Shown here piece after piece: positions 1-8,223 of a stretch of DNA of 64,000 nucleotides. How positions within the stretch are numbered: the stretch's first letter is position 1; every line of letters starts with the position of its first letter. The translations under genes and the position numbers were made by a program. Below the pieces are notes generated by a model, which saw only the letters and a program-made list of their open reading frames with translations, had not been told where the DNA came from and did no database searches. The stretch comes from JAGLQA01 sp023135565 (GTDB lineage: Bacteria; Acidobacteriota; Aminicenantia; UBA2199): positions 48,272-112,271 of the forward strand of contig DAOWCY010000002.1 of assembly GCA_030639305.1 (NCBI GenBank). The letters are read 5' to 3'.

Positions 1-66
1 GCTGCCTGCTAAAACAAGAATAGCCAGCAGTGTTCCCAAAAGTAACTGAAATCTGTTTTTTTTCAT
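1..66 (-). CDS. Start of an exported protein (partial)
   Basis: Only the first 22 codons are inside the window; the gene runs off the left edge on the minus strand. The visible residues are two lysines, an asparagine and arginine followed by a hydrophobic run rich in Leu, Ile, Val and Ala that ends Leu-Ala-Gly-Ser. This is a signal peptide, and the Leu-Ala-Gly-Ser end could be the beginning of a lipobox, but the next residue is not visible. The start is supported by a GGAGG ribosome site 6 bases upstream and by a promoter at 107-135. The mature function cannot be told. Confidence 0.7.
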   Translation of the reverse strand, partial: MKKNRFQLLLGTLLAILVLAGS

Positions 67-106
67 TATTTCCTCCTTTTTCAGATTTTTTTTGGTTTAG
101 GAGTGG

Positions 107-135
107 ATTATATCAAATACGGAGGTATTTTTCAA
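107..135 (-). promoter_or_regulatory. Sigma-70-type promoter
   Basis: Read on the minus strand, TTGAAA (130-135) and TATAAT (107-112) are 17 bases apart. Transcription would begin near base 100, giving a leader of about 34 nt that carries the GGAGG site of the exported-protein gene ending at the left edge. Confidence 0.75.
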
Positions 136-337
136 CCGTTTGGTTAAAAATAAAATAATTTATGTGACATTTGGATAAAAAACCGGGGCATGTCGTGCTC
201 ACATATTCAGTAAAGCACACTTGTCTTGCAGGCTATAACTGGATTATTCCGGTATGGAGTAAGAATAACGGTAAGCTTAAAAGATCCTTTCTATGCAACG
301 ATTTGGAAAAATTTAGGCTTTCACTACTCTCCCCGGC

Positions 338-400
338 AAAAAAAAAGCGGGAAGGATTTTCCCCGGCTTAATATCCGGGTCAAACCGCTTCCCGCTTTTG
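338..400 (-). terminator. Two-hairpin terminator of the S74 surface protein gene
   Basis: An outer stem GCGGGAAG (347-354) pairs with CTTCCCGC (388-395), and an inner CCCGG/CCGGG stem sits inside. The arms are flanked by A and T runs. It lies about 100 bases past the stop of the minus-strand gene 502-2142 and has the same two-hairpin design as the terminator at 2581-2638 after the paralogous gene. The bases from 136 to 338 show no convincing gene. Confidence 0.7.
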
Positions 401-501
401 TCTTAAAGACCTTAGTGCCGTGCGTCGCACGTGCTGCGCTATTCGACGTTATCCCCCCTTGTTAGGCGGTTTCGTCTTACGCGCAAAGTCTAAAAGATCG
501 T

Positions 502-2142
502 TTATTTATCTTTTTGAGATTTTTTTTCTAATTTTACGATTCTTTTGTTAAGAGAGTCGATGGTTTCCTGCTGCTTTTGCACCACTTTGGTTAACACAGC
601 CACTACGTCCATGGGACTCATCCCTTTTCTATCTTTACTGGCAACCAGGTCGGGAACATCTTCAGCGATGAAACCCACATGGCCGTCGCTGTCATCTTTC
701 TTATATTTAAACTTAACGGGAGTGAGACCTTCTAAAGTGTTCAGAGCTTCACCGGCATCGAGGTTTTCGATGTCTTTTTTATATTCCCGGCTGGAACCAT
801 TAATCCAGTCGCCGCCGTCGCAATAAGCGCCGCCTTTTAAATGTAGTAAGTGCGAAACAGTCCCCATATCAATACCGATGCCAACCTGTCCATCAGCGGT
901 GTCGGCGTTTAACCTCATTACCACCAAGCTATTATTTACCAGGAAATTGAGCGGTTCGGGTCCCCTGGAGCCGATCTGCACTGCGTTGCCGGCAGCAGCG
1001 AATTTGCCCGAGATGCCGGAGGAGGTATTTTCGACCACCATGAGGCTATTGCCAGCTTCTACTACATGCAATTCGAATAGCGGGTCATCGGTGCCTATAC
1101 CGACGTTACCGTCAGAATCGATGTCGATAGAGCTGCTGGGAGCCCCGGGCCTGATCCTGAAAGGCAGCGTGGAGCCGTTGGTGGCGTCGCGGATAAAAAA
1201 GTTGGCTTCGTTACCGGCTACGTCCCAGGTCTGGGGAGTGAACCCGGATGAACCGTCCTGCTCTAAACGCAGGGTGGGTGTGTTGCCGTCTTTCACGTGG
1301 AGCTGCACCACGGGAGTGGAGGTGCCTAAACCGACCCGGCCGCCGTCGTCTACGTAGAGAGAGCTGGTGGGCGCTCCGGCTTCGACTAAAAAGGGCTTCC
1401 TACCGCCGTCTATATCTTCTATAGCGAAATAGTTGCCCCCGCCGTTGGCGCTGTCGTTGACCGTAATTTGCCAATCGCGAGAGGGAAAAGAAGAGGTGCT
1501 GCTGGTATCCACGAACCTGATACGCAGGTTGTTCTCTTTTAACCTGATGGTATCGAAACCGAAAGACTCACCGTTTACGCAGTCCATACCGACGCAGATG
1601 CTGCCGTCTACGATAAGGTCGTCGAGGATGACCTGGTCATCCGGTAGTTCGGGGCCGTCGTCGCCCTGCACTATCGCCGGGTTTGTGTTCCGGTTCCCCT
1701 GTTTGCCGGGTTCCAGGAAACCACCGGTGACAATGGAGCCGCCGCGGACGGTAAAAGCGCCGGACTGCACTAAAGGTTCCGTGGTGCGCCTGCTATCTCT
1801 CAAACCGGGATTGCCGTCGATTTCGCCCGCTTTGCGTAACTTTACTTCATTGGGGACAAGGCGCAGTTCATAATTATAGGAGCCGTCAACGATACTGCCT
1901 TTGTTTTCCGATAAATCGAAATAGGCGCTGCCGCCGGATTCGAAGGTTTTGCTAAACACCGTGCCGTCGGGCCGGGAAACAGTCAGGAATATTTTGCCGC
2001 CGGACACTTTAGGCAGCCAATGGATGCCGTTGGAACCGACGCTCACTTCGGCCACCCGGTTGGATTCCGCCGCAGCCGAAACAGCAAAGATCAAGACTAC
2101 TGCAGCACACATTACAAAAACTTTTCTTGTTTTTCTACTCAT
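502..2142 (-). CDS. Secreted surface protein with C-terminal S74 intramolecular chaperone domain
   Basis: The 546-residue product begins with a signal peptide (MSRKTRKVF, then a hydrophobic run ending SAAAES). The start was chosen because GGAGG lies 6 bases upstream; an upstream in-frame start lacks one. The middle carries repeated short units of the type Gly-x-Val-Gly-(Leu/Ile)-Gly-Thr-(6)-Leu-His-Val, as in beta-helical stalks of fibres and adhesins. The last ~120 residues hold SSREYKKDIENL, then FIAEDVPDLV and a coiled-coil tail; this is the S74/endosialidase chaperone domain, which in its family drives trimer folding and then cleaves itself off. A likely role is a trimeric cell-surface fibre, by inference. 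It is a close paralogue of the product of 2652-4256. It has its own promoter (2348-2376) and terminator (338-400). Confidence 0.85.
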   Translation of the reverse strand: MSRKTRKVFVMCAAVVLIFAVSAAAESNRVAEVSVGSNGIHWLPKVSGGKIFLTVSRPDGTVFSKTFESGGSAYFDLSENKGSIVDGSYNYELRLVPNEVKLRKAGEIDGNPGLRDSRRTTEPLVQSGAFTVRGGSIVTGGFLEPGKQGNRNTNPAIVQGDDGPELPDDQVILDDLIVDGSICVGMDCVNGESFGFDTIRLKENNLRIRFVDTSSTSSFPSRDWQITVNDSANGGGNYFAIEDIDGGRKPFLVEAGAPTSSLYVDDGGRVGLGTSTPVVQLHVKDGNTPTLRLEQDGSSGFTPQTWDVAGNEANFFIRDATNGSTLPFRIRPGAPSSSIDIDSDGNVGIGTDDPLFELHVVEAGNSLMVVENTSSGISGKFAAAGNAVQIGSRGPEPLNFLVNNSLVVMRLNADTADGQVGIGIDMGTVSHLLHLKGGAYCDGGDWINGSSREYKKDIENLDAGEALNTLEGLTPVKFKYKKDDSDGHVGFIAEDVPDLVASKDRKGMSPMDVVAVLTKVVQKQQETIDSLNKRIVKLEKKSQKDK

Positions 2143-2326
2143 TTTTACCTCCTGCAGCCCATCGAACATAACCAATTTTGTTACATTGACGACTACTACT
2201 TTATTTTTTAAAAATTTCTCAGTTTACAAAAAACACCGTCATGAACGCTAAAGACACCGTCTTTACAAATTTCTTTCATTTTTTAGGATGCAAACCGCAC
2301 CCATATAAATGCCCCACAATACCAGA

Positions 2327-2376
2327 TTTGTTTCATTATAGATTATAAATATAACCAACAATGAAACAAATGTCAA
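2327..2376 (-). promoter_or_regulatory. Promoter with an 11-bp inverted repeat centred on the -10 box
   Basis: On the minus strand TTGACA (2371-2376) and TATATT (2348-2353) are 17 bases apart. TTTGTTTCATT at 2327-2337 and AATGAAACAAA at 2360-2370 are perfect inverted repeats that flank the -10 box symmetrically and touch the -35, which is the position of a repressor operator. The transcript would have a leader of about 200 nt before the start at 2142; it contains a 6-bp hairpin AAAGAC-GGT-GTCTTT (2252-2266 region) and no other recognised riboswitch. Confidence 0.7.
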
Positions 2377-2435
2377 TAGGAAAAATGAAAAAAAATGTTT
2401 CCAGGTGTTTTTTTTTAGCTGCGTTTTACTAATAC

Positions 2436-2526
2436 TTCGTGAAAGTTAAACAAACTTTTCGGTCAACGTGGTCGGGGATGTGTTTCCCAGGTCCCTCATA
2501 AGGTGCGGACGCCGTCTGCGTCTTGA
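2436..2526 (+). repeat. ~95-bp dispersed repeat, intergenic copy
   Basis: This stretch shares blocks with 4532-4630 and 60808-60902: a start like CGTGAAAGTT, then TTTTCGGTCAACGTGGTCG, TTTCCCAGG, CTCATA and a final hairpin GCGGAC-GCC-GTCTGC (2505-2519). Here it is intergenic and interrupted by stops, while the other two copies lie inside protein genes. Confidence 0.8.
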
Positions 2527-2580
2527 AATAAGGATTTAGTTATTCTTTCCCCTTAATATACAGCTTTTGATAGTATAAAA

Positions 2581-2638
2581 AAAAAGCGGGAAAAGCTTGC
2601 CCGGACAACATGTCCGGGCAGACCTTTACCCGCTTTTT
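2581..2638 (-). terminator. Two-hairpin terminator of the second S74 surface protein gene
   Basis: A perfect inner stem GCCCGGACA (2599-2607) pairs with TGTCCGGGC (2611-2619) across a 3-base loop, inside an outer AAAAAGCGGG/CCCGCTTTTT stem. On the minus strand it ends in a T run and lies 14 bases past the stop of 2652-4256. Confidence 0.85.
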
Positions 2639-2651
2639 CAACGGTTTGTTT

Positions 2652-4256
2652 TTATTTATCTGATTGGGACTTCTTCACAAGTTCGTTAACTTTTTTATTC
2701 AGATCGGTGATTGTTTTCTGCTGTTCTTTAACAACCCTGGTTAAAACAGCTACGACATCCATCGGACTCATCCCTTTTCTATTTTTAGTGGCTACCAGGT
2801 CGGGAACATCTTCAGCGATGAAACCTACATGACCGTCGCTTTCATCTCTCTTATATTTGAATTTAACGGGAGTGAGCGCTTCTAAAGTGTCTATCGCTTC
2901 AGCGGCCTCGAGATTTTCGATATCTTTTTTATATTCCCGGCTGGAAGCATCTGTCCAGGTTGAACCGTCGGAAAAGGCGCCGCCGCTTAACTCGAGCAGG
3001 TGAGTGGGATTCGTTTGGCCGATGCCCACCTGGCTGTCGGTATCGATAGTCAGCACTTTGGTGGAGTTATTGACGACAAAATGTACTTTGTCGTTGGTCG
3101 CGGAACCGAATTGCGCCGCGTTTGAACCGGCGGAAATCTTAGCTGCGGCGCCGCCGGTGTTCTCGATACCGAAGGTGGCTGTAGTCGATCTCGATACATG
3201 CAAATCGTAAGTGGGGGCCCAGGTGCCTACACCTACTTTATTATCCGCCCTGAGAGTGAGAACGCTGCTGGGCGCCCCGGGCTGGATCCTGAAAGGCAGC
3301 GTGGAACCGTTGGTCACGTCGCGGATGAAGAAGTTGGTTTCATTTCCGGCTGCGTCCCAGCTCTGGGGGGCGAACCCGGACGAACCGTTCTGCTCTAAAC
3401 GAAGAGTAGGAGTGTTGCCGCTGACGGCGTGGAGGTCCACCACGGGAGTGGAGGTGCCGAATCCCACCCGGCCGCCGTCATCGACATACAGGGAGTGGGT
3501 AGGGGCTCCAGCCTCGATGGAAAAAGTCCTCCTGCCGGCAGTCGAATCTTCTATGCCGAAATAAGATGCCCCGCCATTGGCGCTGTCGTTTATAACGATA
3601 CGCCAATCGTTGCTGGGGAAGGACGCGGAGGAACTGGTGTCATCGAAGTGAACGCGCAGGTTATTTTCCTTTAACCTGAGGGTATCGAAACCGAAACTCT
3701 CGCCGTTCACACAGTCGAAACCGATACAGGCGCTGCCGTCTACGATGAGGTCGTCGAGAAAAACCTGGTCATCGGGTGATTCGGGGCTGCCGCCTAACGA
3801 ATTATAGGCCGGAGGATTTTTCGCTTCCATGGAGCCGCCGGTAACGATGGTCCCATGGTGAACTCTAAAAGCGCCGGACTGCACTAAGGCTTCCCGACTT
3901 TGGACGCTGCTGCCTTCCGCTCCGAAACTAACAGATGTATCGCCCTCTTTCCGCACCTGTTTACTAAAAGGGGTGACTACAAGTTCAAAGTTATAAGTAC
4001 CGTCGCCGCTGTTTCCTTTGTTTTGCGAAAGATCGAAATAGGGAGTGCTCCCGGCTTCGAAGACTTTACGAAAAACCGTTCCGTCGGGCCTGGAAACAGT
4101 CAGGGTAATTTTTCCGTAAGATACTTGGGGCAGCCAACTAACTCCATAGGCGCCGACATTTACTTCGGCCACCCGGTTGGATTCCGCTGTACCTGGAAAA
4201 GCAAAGACCAACAAAAACGCTGCAAACATTAAAAAAGATTTTCTTATATTTTTCAT
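2652..4256 (-). CDS. Secreted surface protein with C-terminal S74 intramolecular chaperone domain (paralogue)
   Basis: This 534-residue protein has the same plan as the product of 502-2142: signal peptide (MKNIRKSFLM, hydrophobic run, ending PGTAES), a shared central region with the motif FGFDTLRLKENNLR, beta-helical Gly-Val-Gly-Thr units, and the S74 chaperone domain with SSREYKKDIENL and FIAEDVPDLV near the C-terminus. The two proteins are nearly identical over the N-terminal domain and S74 domain and differ most in the linkers and in one inserted unit. The family is autoproteolytic after trimerisation; a cell-surface fibre is inferred. An AGGAG site lies 8 bases before the start, the promoter is at 4319-4347, and a strong terminator follows. 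It is transcribed away from the TPR gene starting at 4462. Confidence 0.85.
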   Translation of the reverse strand: MKNIRKSFLMFAAFLLVFAFPGTAESNRVAEVNVGAYGVSWLPQVSYGKITLTVSRPDGTVFRKVFEAGSTPYFDLSQNKGNSGDGTYNFELVVTPFSKQVRKEGDTSVSFGAEGSSVQSREALVQSGAFRVHHGTIVTGGSMEAKNPPAYNSLGGSPESPDDQVFLDDLIVDGSACIGFDCVNGESFGFDTLRLKENNLRVHFDDTSSSASFPSNDWRIVINDSANGGASYFGIEDSTAGRRTFSIEAGAPTHSLYVDDGGRVGFGTSTPVVDLHAVSGNTPTLRLEQNGSSGFAPQSWDAAGNETNFFIRDVTNGSTLPFRIQPGAPSSVLTLRADNKVGVGTWAPTYDLHVSRSTTATFGIENTGGAAAKISAGSNAAQFGSATNDKVHFVVNNSTKVLTIDTDSQVGIGQTNPTHLLELSGGAFSDGSTWTDASSREYKKDIENLEAAEAIDTLEALTPVKFKYKRDESDGHVGFIAEDVPDLVATKNRKGMSPMDVVAVLTRVVKEQQKTITDLNKKVNELVKKSQSDK

Positions 4257-4318
4257 TAATTTTTCTCCTAATTACCGGCTAAATATAACCTAACTGGTTA
4301 TGTTTGCCGTAAGGCCCT

Positions 4319-4347
4319 ATTATGTAATAAAAAACCCCTAATGTCAA
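4319..4347 (-). promoter_or_regulatory. Sigma-70-type promoter for the S74 paralogue
   Basis: Minus-strand TTGACA (4342-4347) and CATAAT (4319-4324) are 17 bases apart, giving a ~55-nt leader. It is divergent from the promoter at 4406-4435. Confidence 0.8.
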
Positions 4348-4405
4348 CCAAAAAAGTAAACTTTTTTTTAAAATTAATTTTTACCGTTAATTCCTGCTCG
4401 TGTGA

Positions 4406-4435
4406 TTGACATTGTTCCTCTCTTTTTTATATAAT
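4406..4435 (+). promoter_or_regulatory. Consensus sigma-70 promoter
   Basis: TTGACA (4406-4411) and TATAAT (4430-4435) are 18 bases apart. The predicted transcript starts near 4442, 20 bases before the proposed ATT start and ahead of its GGAGG ribosome site, which supports translation beginning upstream of the first ATG. Confidence 0.85.
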
Positions 4436-4461
4436 AAAGAAAAAGATTTAGGAGGCATACG

Positions 4462-7400
4462 ATTAAAAAACATAATAATTCTATAATACTATTAATAGTA
4501 GCTGCAGCGGCATTCGTTTTTTTACTACTACCCCGTGAAAGTTTGCTAAAAAAACAAGCTTTTGGGTCAACGTGGTCGAAGATGCTTTCCCCAGGCCCCT
4601 CATGGGCTGCGGGCACCGCCCGCTTCTTGTTTATAGGTTCCTCAGCGAAAGGTGAAAAAGAACTCGATGCGGCGGCAGTTGCCGCCAACAACCGTGGCGC
4701 TGCCCTGATGGGGCAATTCGATTACGAGGCAGCGAGGCAGGTATTCGAGAAACTGGCGCGAAAGTATCCCCGCAATTGGGACATACAGGTCAACCTGGCT
4801 ATCGCGACTCTTAACCGTCAGAAAGAGGGCGATGAGAAAACAGCCCTAAGCCTGTTGGAAAAGGTACTGAAAAACGACGGGGAGCACCTGCGCGCCCGCT
4901 ATTGCTGCGGTTTGTTGGAGCTGCATGGGGGGCGACCGGATAAAGCCCTCGGTTATCTCCAGGCCGTTTTAAAAACAGACCCGGGAGACGCGGAAGCGAT
5001 CTATTTCACCGGCAATACGCTTACGCAGCTTTCTCGCCATAAAGAGGCGCTCGGCTTTTTTAATCGTACTATTGCCGCCGATCCTTATATCCGCAGCGCT
5101 TATTACGGCAAAGTCATGGCCCTGAGACAATTAGGGAGAACGGACGAAGCCTATGCCGTGATGGAGGAATTTCAGCGTCTGAAACATAATCCCCGCACCC
5201 GCCTTATAGAGTTCAAGTATACCAGGATGGGCCGCAAGGCAGAGGCGCTGGCCGTCGATTTTCCGCATCCGCCGGCAGCGAAAAAACCTGTCGGCCCGCT
5301 GTTTAACCCGGTAGAAAGGATTGCCGGTAATAAAGAAATAAAATGGCGGCGCACCGCGGCACAGGGCGCACCGGCGCGTCCCGGTATCACCATATGTGAC
5401 ATTAACGGCGACGGCAGCCCTGATATATTTATTCCCGGGGCAATCGAAGTGCCTGCCGGGATCGGTAATGCCCTACTGCTTGGGAATCCCGCCGGGAAGT
5501 ATACCATAGACACGGGGCATCCCCTGGCCGGCGTTACCGCGGTCAATGCCGCTCTCTGGGGCGATGTAAACAACGACGGTTTCGTTGACGTCTACCTCTG
5601 CCGTCATGGAGCAAACCGGCTTTTTTACCGGGATGCGACGGGCAGTTGGCAGGACGTCACCGCTGAAACCCAAACCGCCAATGGCAGTTTCGACACTGTG
5701 GACGGCGCTTTAATCGACGCCGACCACGACGGCGACTTAGATATTTTCCCGGTAAACGCTAACGGCCCCAATGAGCTCCTCAACAACAACCGCGACGGCA
5801 CTTTCCGGCCCCTGGCCGCCAAATACGGCCTGGGCGGTAACGGCGCTCCCTCTAAGTCGATCGTCGTTACCGACTTAGATGCCGACCGTGATGCGGATTT
5901 GATTATTATTAACGAACGCCCGCCCCACGAAGTATACGAAAACCGGCTCCTCTGGGAATACCGGCCGGCAAAAGGATTCAAGGCATTCACCGCGGCGGAT
6001 ATCGGCGCAGCCGCGGCCGGGGATGTGGACGCCGACGGCAGTATAGAGATATATACCCTGGATACGAAAGGGATTCTTTATCGCTGGCAGCCGAAGACAG
6101 GCAATACCTGGGCAGGAGAAGCCCTAAACAAAGAAACCGGACCTAAAAAAACCGGTACGGAACCCCCGTGGCAGCCCCGCTTAGCGCTGTTAGATGCGGA
6201 TGGTGACGGTGTGCTGGACGTCTTCTTGTCCGGCCCTAACGGGCTGTGGGCGGCCTCCTTTACCGGCGCCGGTCTGGAACCGCTTTTTTTGACAGCGGGG
6301 CAAAAAGAGAAAAACAAAGCCGCTGCCTGGGCTGTTTTCCGCTCTTCTAAGGGGCCTGTTCTATTCGGCTGGTCGCCGGGCGAGCCTCCTTTTTTCAGGC
6401 CGCCCGGGCCCGGCAGGTATTCCTTTGCTGCTTTGGAACTATCAGGTAAAGAGAACCCGGATTCCCAGTGGCGTTCCAATGCATCGGGGATCGGCACACG
6501 ATTGTCGGTGCGTGTGGATTCGCGCTGGACGGTGTTGGATACGTTCCGCAGCCACTCAGGTCCGGGCCAGGGGCTGCAGCCCGTAGTAGTAGGGCTGCGC
6601 GGGGCAAAGCGTATCGACTTCGTGACCATCGACTGGCCTGACGGAGTGCTGCAAACCGAACTTAGCCTGAAAGCAGGAAAAACCCATCGTATTTTTGAGA
6701 CCCAGCGCCAGTTATCCAGTTGTCCCGTGCTCTTTGCCTGGAACGGGAAAGAATTTGCTTTTGTCAGCGATATACTTGGCGTAGGCGGAATAGGCTATGC
6801 GTTGGCGCCCGGGGAATACTCCGAACCGCGGCCCTGGGAACGTTTTTTGCTGCCCCCCGGCCTAATGCAGCCGCGCAGTGGACGCTTGCTAATCAAGCTG
6901 ATGGAACCCATGGAAGAAGTGGCCTATATAGATGCAGTACGGTTGAAAGCATACGATTTGCCGCCCGGTTGGTCTATGGCTTTAGATGAGCGAATGGGAA
7001 TCAGCCCGCCTCTGCCCACGGGACGCTCTATTTTCTATCGAAACATATCGCTACCCCTGGCGGTGACAAACGAGCGCGGCGCGGATGTGACCGCGGCTGT
7101 AATAAAGCGGGATTTGCATGCAGCGCCTTTAGGAAAATTAGACCGGCGTTTCATCGGTAGGCTCGAGCAGGATCACGTGCTGACTATTACTTTTCCCCGG
7201 TCATTAGATAGCTGGTCCGGTCAGGCTGTCCTGCTGGTTGACGGTTGGGTAGAGTACCCTTATTCGCAGACCAATTTTGCCGCCTGGCAGGCCGGGGCGG
7301 ATTACCGCGCTCCTACGATCGAAGTGCGCCGGCCTGACGGTTCATGGATACCGGTCCTGGAACAATTCGGTTACCCGGCGGGTATGCCGCGCCGGATGGC

Positions 7401-7947
7401 CGTGCCGCTGCCCCCTCTGCCGGGGGGCGTTCGCCAAATTCGCCTCAGCACCAACCAGGAAATCTACTGGGACCGGCTGGCAGTTGTTTTTGCCGAAACC
7501 TGTCCCCGGGTGGAAGATCGAGAATTGGTTTTAGCTTCGGCACGACTGGAACAGGTTGGATTTCCGCAGCGAACAGATGGGGAGCAGCGCCTTCCTTTTT
7601 ATGATTTTGGGAAACGCAGCCCCTTTTGGGACACGCGCCGTCCGGAAGGATTTTATACCCGGTTCGGCGGTATCGAAGCATTAGTAGAGAGCAAAGATAA
7701 TGCTCTCGCTATTTTCGGCCCGGGGGAGGGCATGCACATAGAGTTCAGGGAGCCGGGAACGCCTGTCGAGAAGGGTTGGACCCGGGTTTATGTATTGGAA
7801 ACCGACGGTTGGTGCAAAGACATGGATATTTATACGCGAAGCGGCGACACGATAGAACCGGTGCCCCATACAGGGAAACGCACTGCCCACGCGGACAGCC
7901 TGCATCGTTTGTACAATATTAGGTATCACGGTGGAGGAGAACGTTAA
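4462..7947 (+). CDS. Exported TPR / FG-GAP / ASPIC-UnbV repeat protein
   Basis: The product is about 1161 residues. The first ATG is at 4543, but the frame is open back to a stop at 4432 and the intervening codons encode a membrane segment (SIILLIVAAAAFVFLLLP). The only plausible initiator is ATT at 4462, 6 bases after GGAGG and 20 bases after the predicted transcript start. Residues ~70-260 are TPRs with Ala-x-x-x-Phe/Tyr packing; ~280-600 hold FG-GAP/VCBS calcium-type repeats (DINGDGSPDIF, DVNNDGFVDVY, DADHDGDLDIF); ~640-740 is the ASPIC/UnbV domain (the DWPDG motif). The remaining ~400 residues have no domain I recognise. A dispersed repeat (4532-4630) is read in frame just after the membrane segment. 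Exported scaffold or binding role is inferred. Confidence 0.85.
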   Translation: MKKHNNSIILLIVAAAAFVFLLLPRESLLKKQAFGSTWSKMLSPGPSWAAGTARFLFIGSSAKGEKELDAAAVAANNRGAALMGQFDYEAARQVFEKLARKYPRNWDIQVNLAIATLNRQKEGDEKTALSLLEKVLKNDGEHLRARYCCGLLELHGGRPDKALGYLQAVLKTDPGDAEAIYFTGNTLTQLSRHKEALGFFNRTIAADPYIRSAYYGKVMALRQLGRTDEAYAVMEEFQRLKHNPRTRLIEFKYTRMGRKAEALAVDFPHPPAAKKPVGPLFNPVERIAGNKEIKWRRTAAQGAPARPGITICDINGDGSPDIFIPGAIEVPAGIGNALLLGNPAGKYTIDTGHPLAGVTAVNAALWGDVNNDGFVDVYLCRHGANRLFYRDATGSWQDVTAETQTANGSFDTVDGALIDADHDGDLDIFPVNANGPNELLNNNRDGTFRPLAAKYGLGGNGAPSKSIVVTDLDADRDADLIIINERPPHEVYENRLLWEYRPAKGFKAFTAADIGAAAAGDVDADGSIEIYTLDTKGILYRWQPKTGNTWAGEALNKETGPKKTGTEPPWQPRLALLDADGDGVLDVFLSGPNGLWAASFTGAGLEPLFLTAGQKEKNKAAAWAVFRSSKGPVLFGWSPGEPPFFRPPGPGRYSFAALELSGKENPDSQWRSNASGIGTRLSVRVDSRWTVLDTFRSHSGPGQGLQPVVVGLRGAKRIDFVTIDWPDGVLQTELSLKAGKTHRIFETQRQLSSCPVLFAWNGKEFAFVSDILGVGGIGYALAPGEYSEPRPWERFLLPPGLMQPRSGRLLIKLMEPMEEVAYIDAVRLKAYDLPPGWSMALDERMGISPPLPTGRSIFYRNISLPLAVTNERGADVTAAVIKRDLHAAPLGKLDRRFIGRLEQDHVLTITFPRSLDSWSGQAVLLVDGWVEYPYSQTNFAAWQAGADYRAPTIEVRRPDGSWIPVLEQFGYPAGMPRRMAVPLPPLPGGVRQIRLSTNQEIYWDRLAVVFAETCPRVEDRELVLASARLEQVGFPQRTDGEQRLPFYDFGKRSPFWDTRRPEGFYTRFGGIEALVESKDNALAIFGPGEGMHIEFREPGTPVEKGWTRVYVLETDGWCKDMDIYTRSGDTIEPVPHTGKRTAHADSLHRLYNIRYHGGGER
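4532..4630 (+). repeat. ~95-bp dispersed repeat inserted in frame in the TPR gene
   Basis: It matches 2436-2526 and 60808-60902 through CGTGAAAGTTTGCTAAAAAA, GGTCAACGTGGTCG, CCCAGGCCCCTCATGGGCTG and the hairpin GCGGGC-ACC-GCCCGC (4609-4623). Translated, it gives ESLLKKQAFGSTWSKMLSP followed by GPSWAAG. The NRPS copy is read in the same frame and gives ESLLKKSFFGSTGSQ then GPLWAGG. Confidence 0.85.
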
Positions 7948-8165
7948 TGCCTCCGGCGGCCCTGCCGGGGGCCAAACTTTTGAAAAAGTTTGAACAAAAC
8001 TTCTGATTAGCAATACGCCTGTCTACCCTGATATACGCCCACAGTTGGCTTCCTGCGATGACAGCCAACGATAGGCGCTCGAGTAACAGGAAAGCGTATC
8101 GCTCATTAAAAGTTTTTGGAAGTCCAGAAACCTTTTTTCAAAAAGGTTTTTGGTCGCCGAAGGCA
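7948..8165 (+). repeat. Intergenic repeat block (modules A and E)
   Basis: Module A (7948-8004) has CCTCCGGCGGCCCTGCCGG followed by the self-complementary AAACTTTTGAAAAAGTTT and a tail AACAAAACTTCTG. Module E (about 8106-8165) has AACCTTTTTTCAAAAAGGTT, a hairpin, followed by GTCGCCGAAGGC. Both recur elsewhere in the window. There is no gene between 7948 and 8223. Confidence 0.8.
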
Positions 8166-8188
8166 ATATTTGAGGTTTTGAAAAAAGC

Positions 8189-8217
8189 TTGACAACGTCC
8201 TTATAAGCTATTAAAAT
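8189..8217 (+). promoter_or_regulatory. Promoter of a leaderless transcript
   Basis: TTGACA (8189-8194) and TAAAAT (8212-8217) are 17 bases apart. The start codon at 8224 is 7 bases after the -10 box, at the expected first transcribed base, and no Shine-Dalgarno sequence is present. Confidence 0.8.
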
Positions 8218-8223
8218 GTACAG

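Noticed and set aside
171..465. Plus-strand frames of 66 and 79 codons near the left edge
   Set aside because: They run through the two-hairpin terminator and have no ribosome site; composition is not protein-like.
4374..4691. Minus-strand frame of 105 codons over the promoter and start of the TPR gene
   Set aside because: It covers a consensus promoter, a ribosome site and the signal anchor of the plus-strand gene; no ribosome site or family features of its own.
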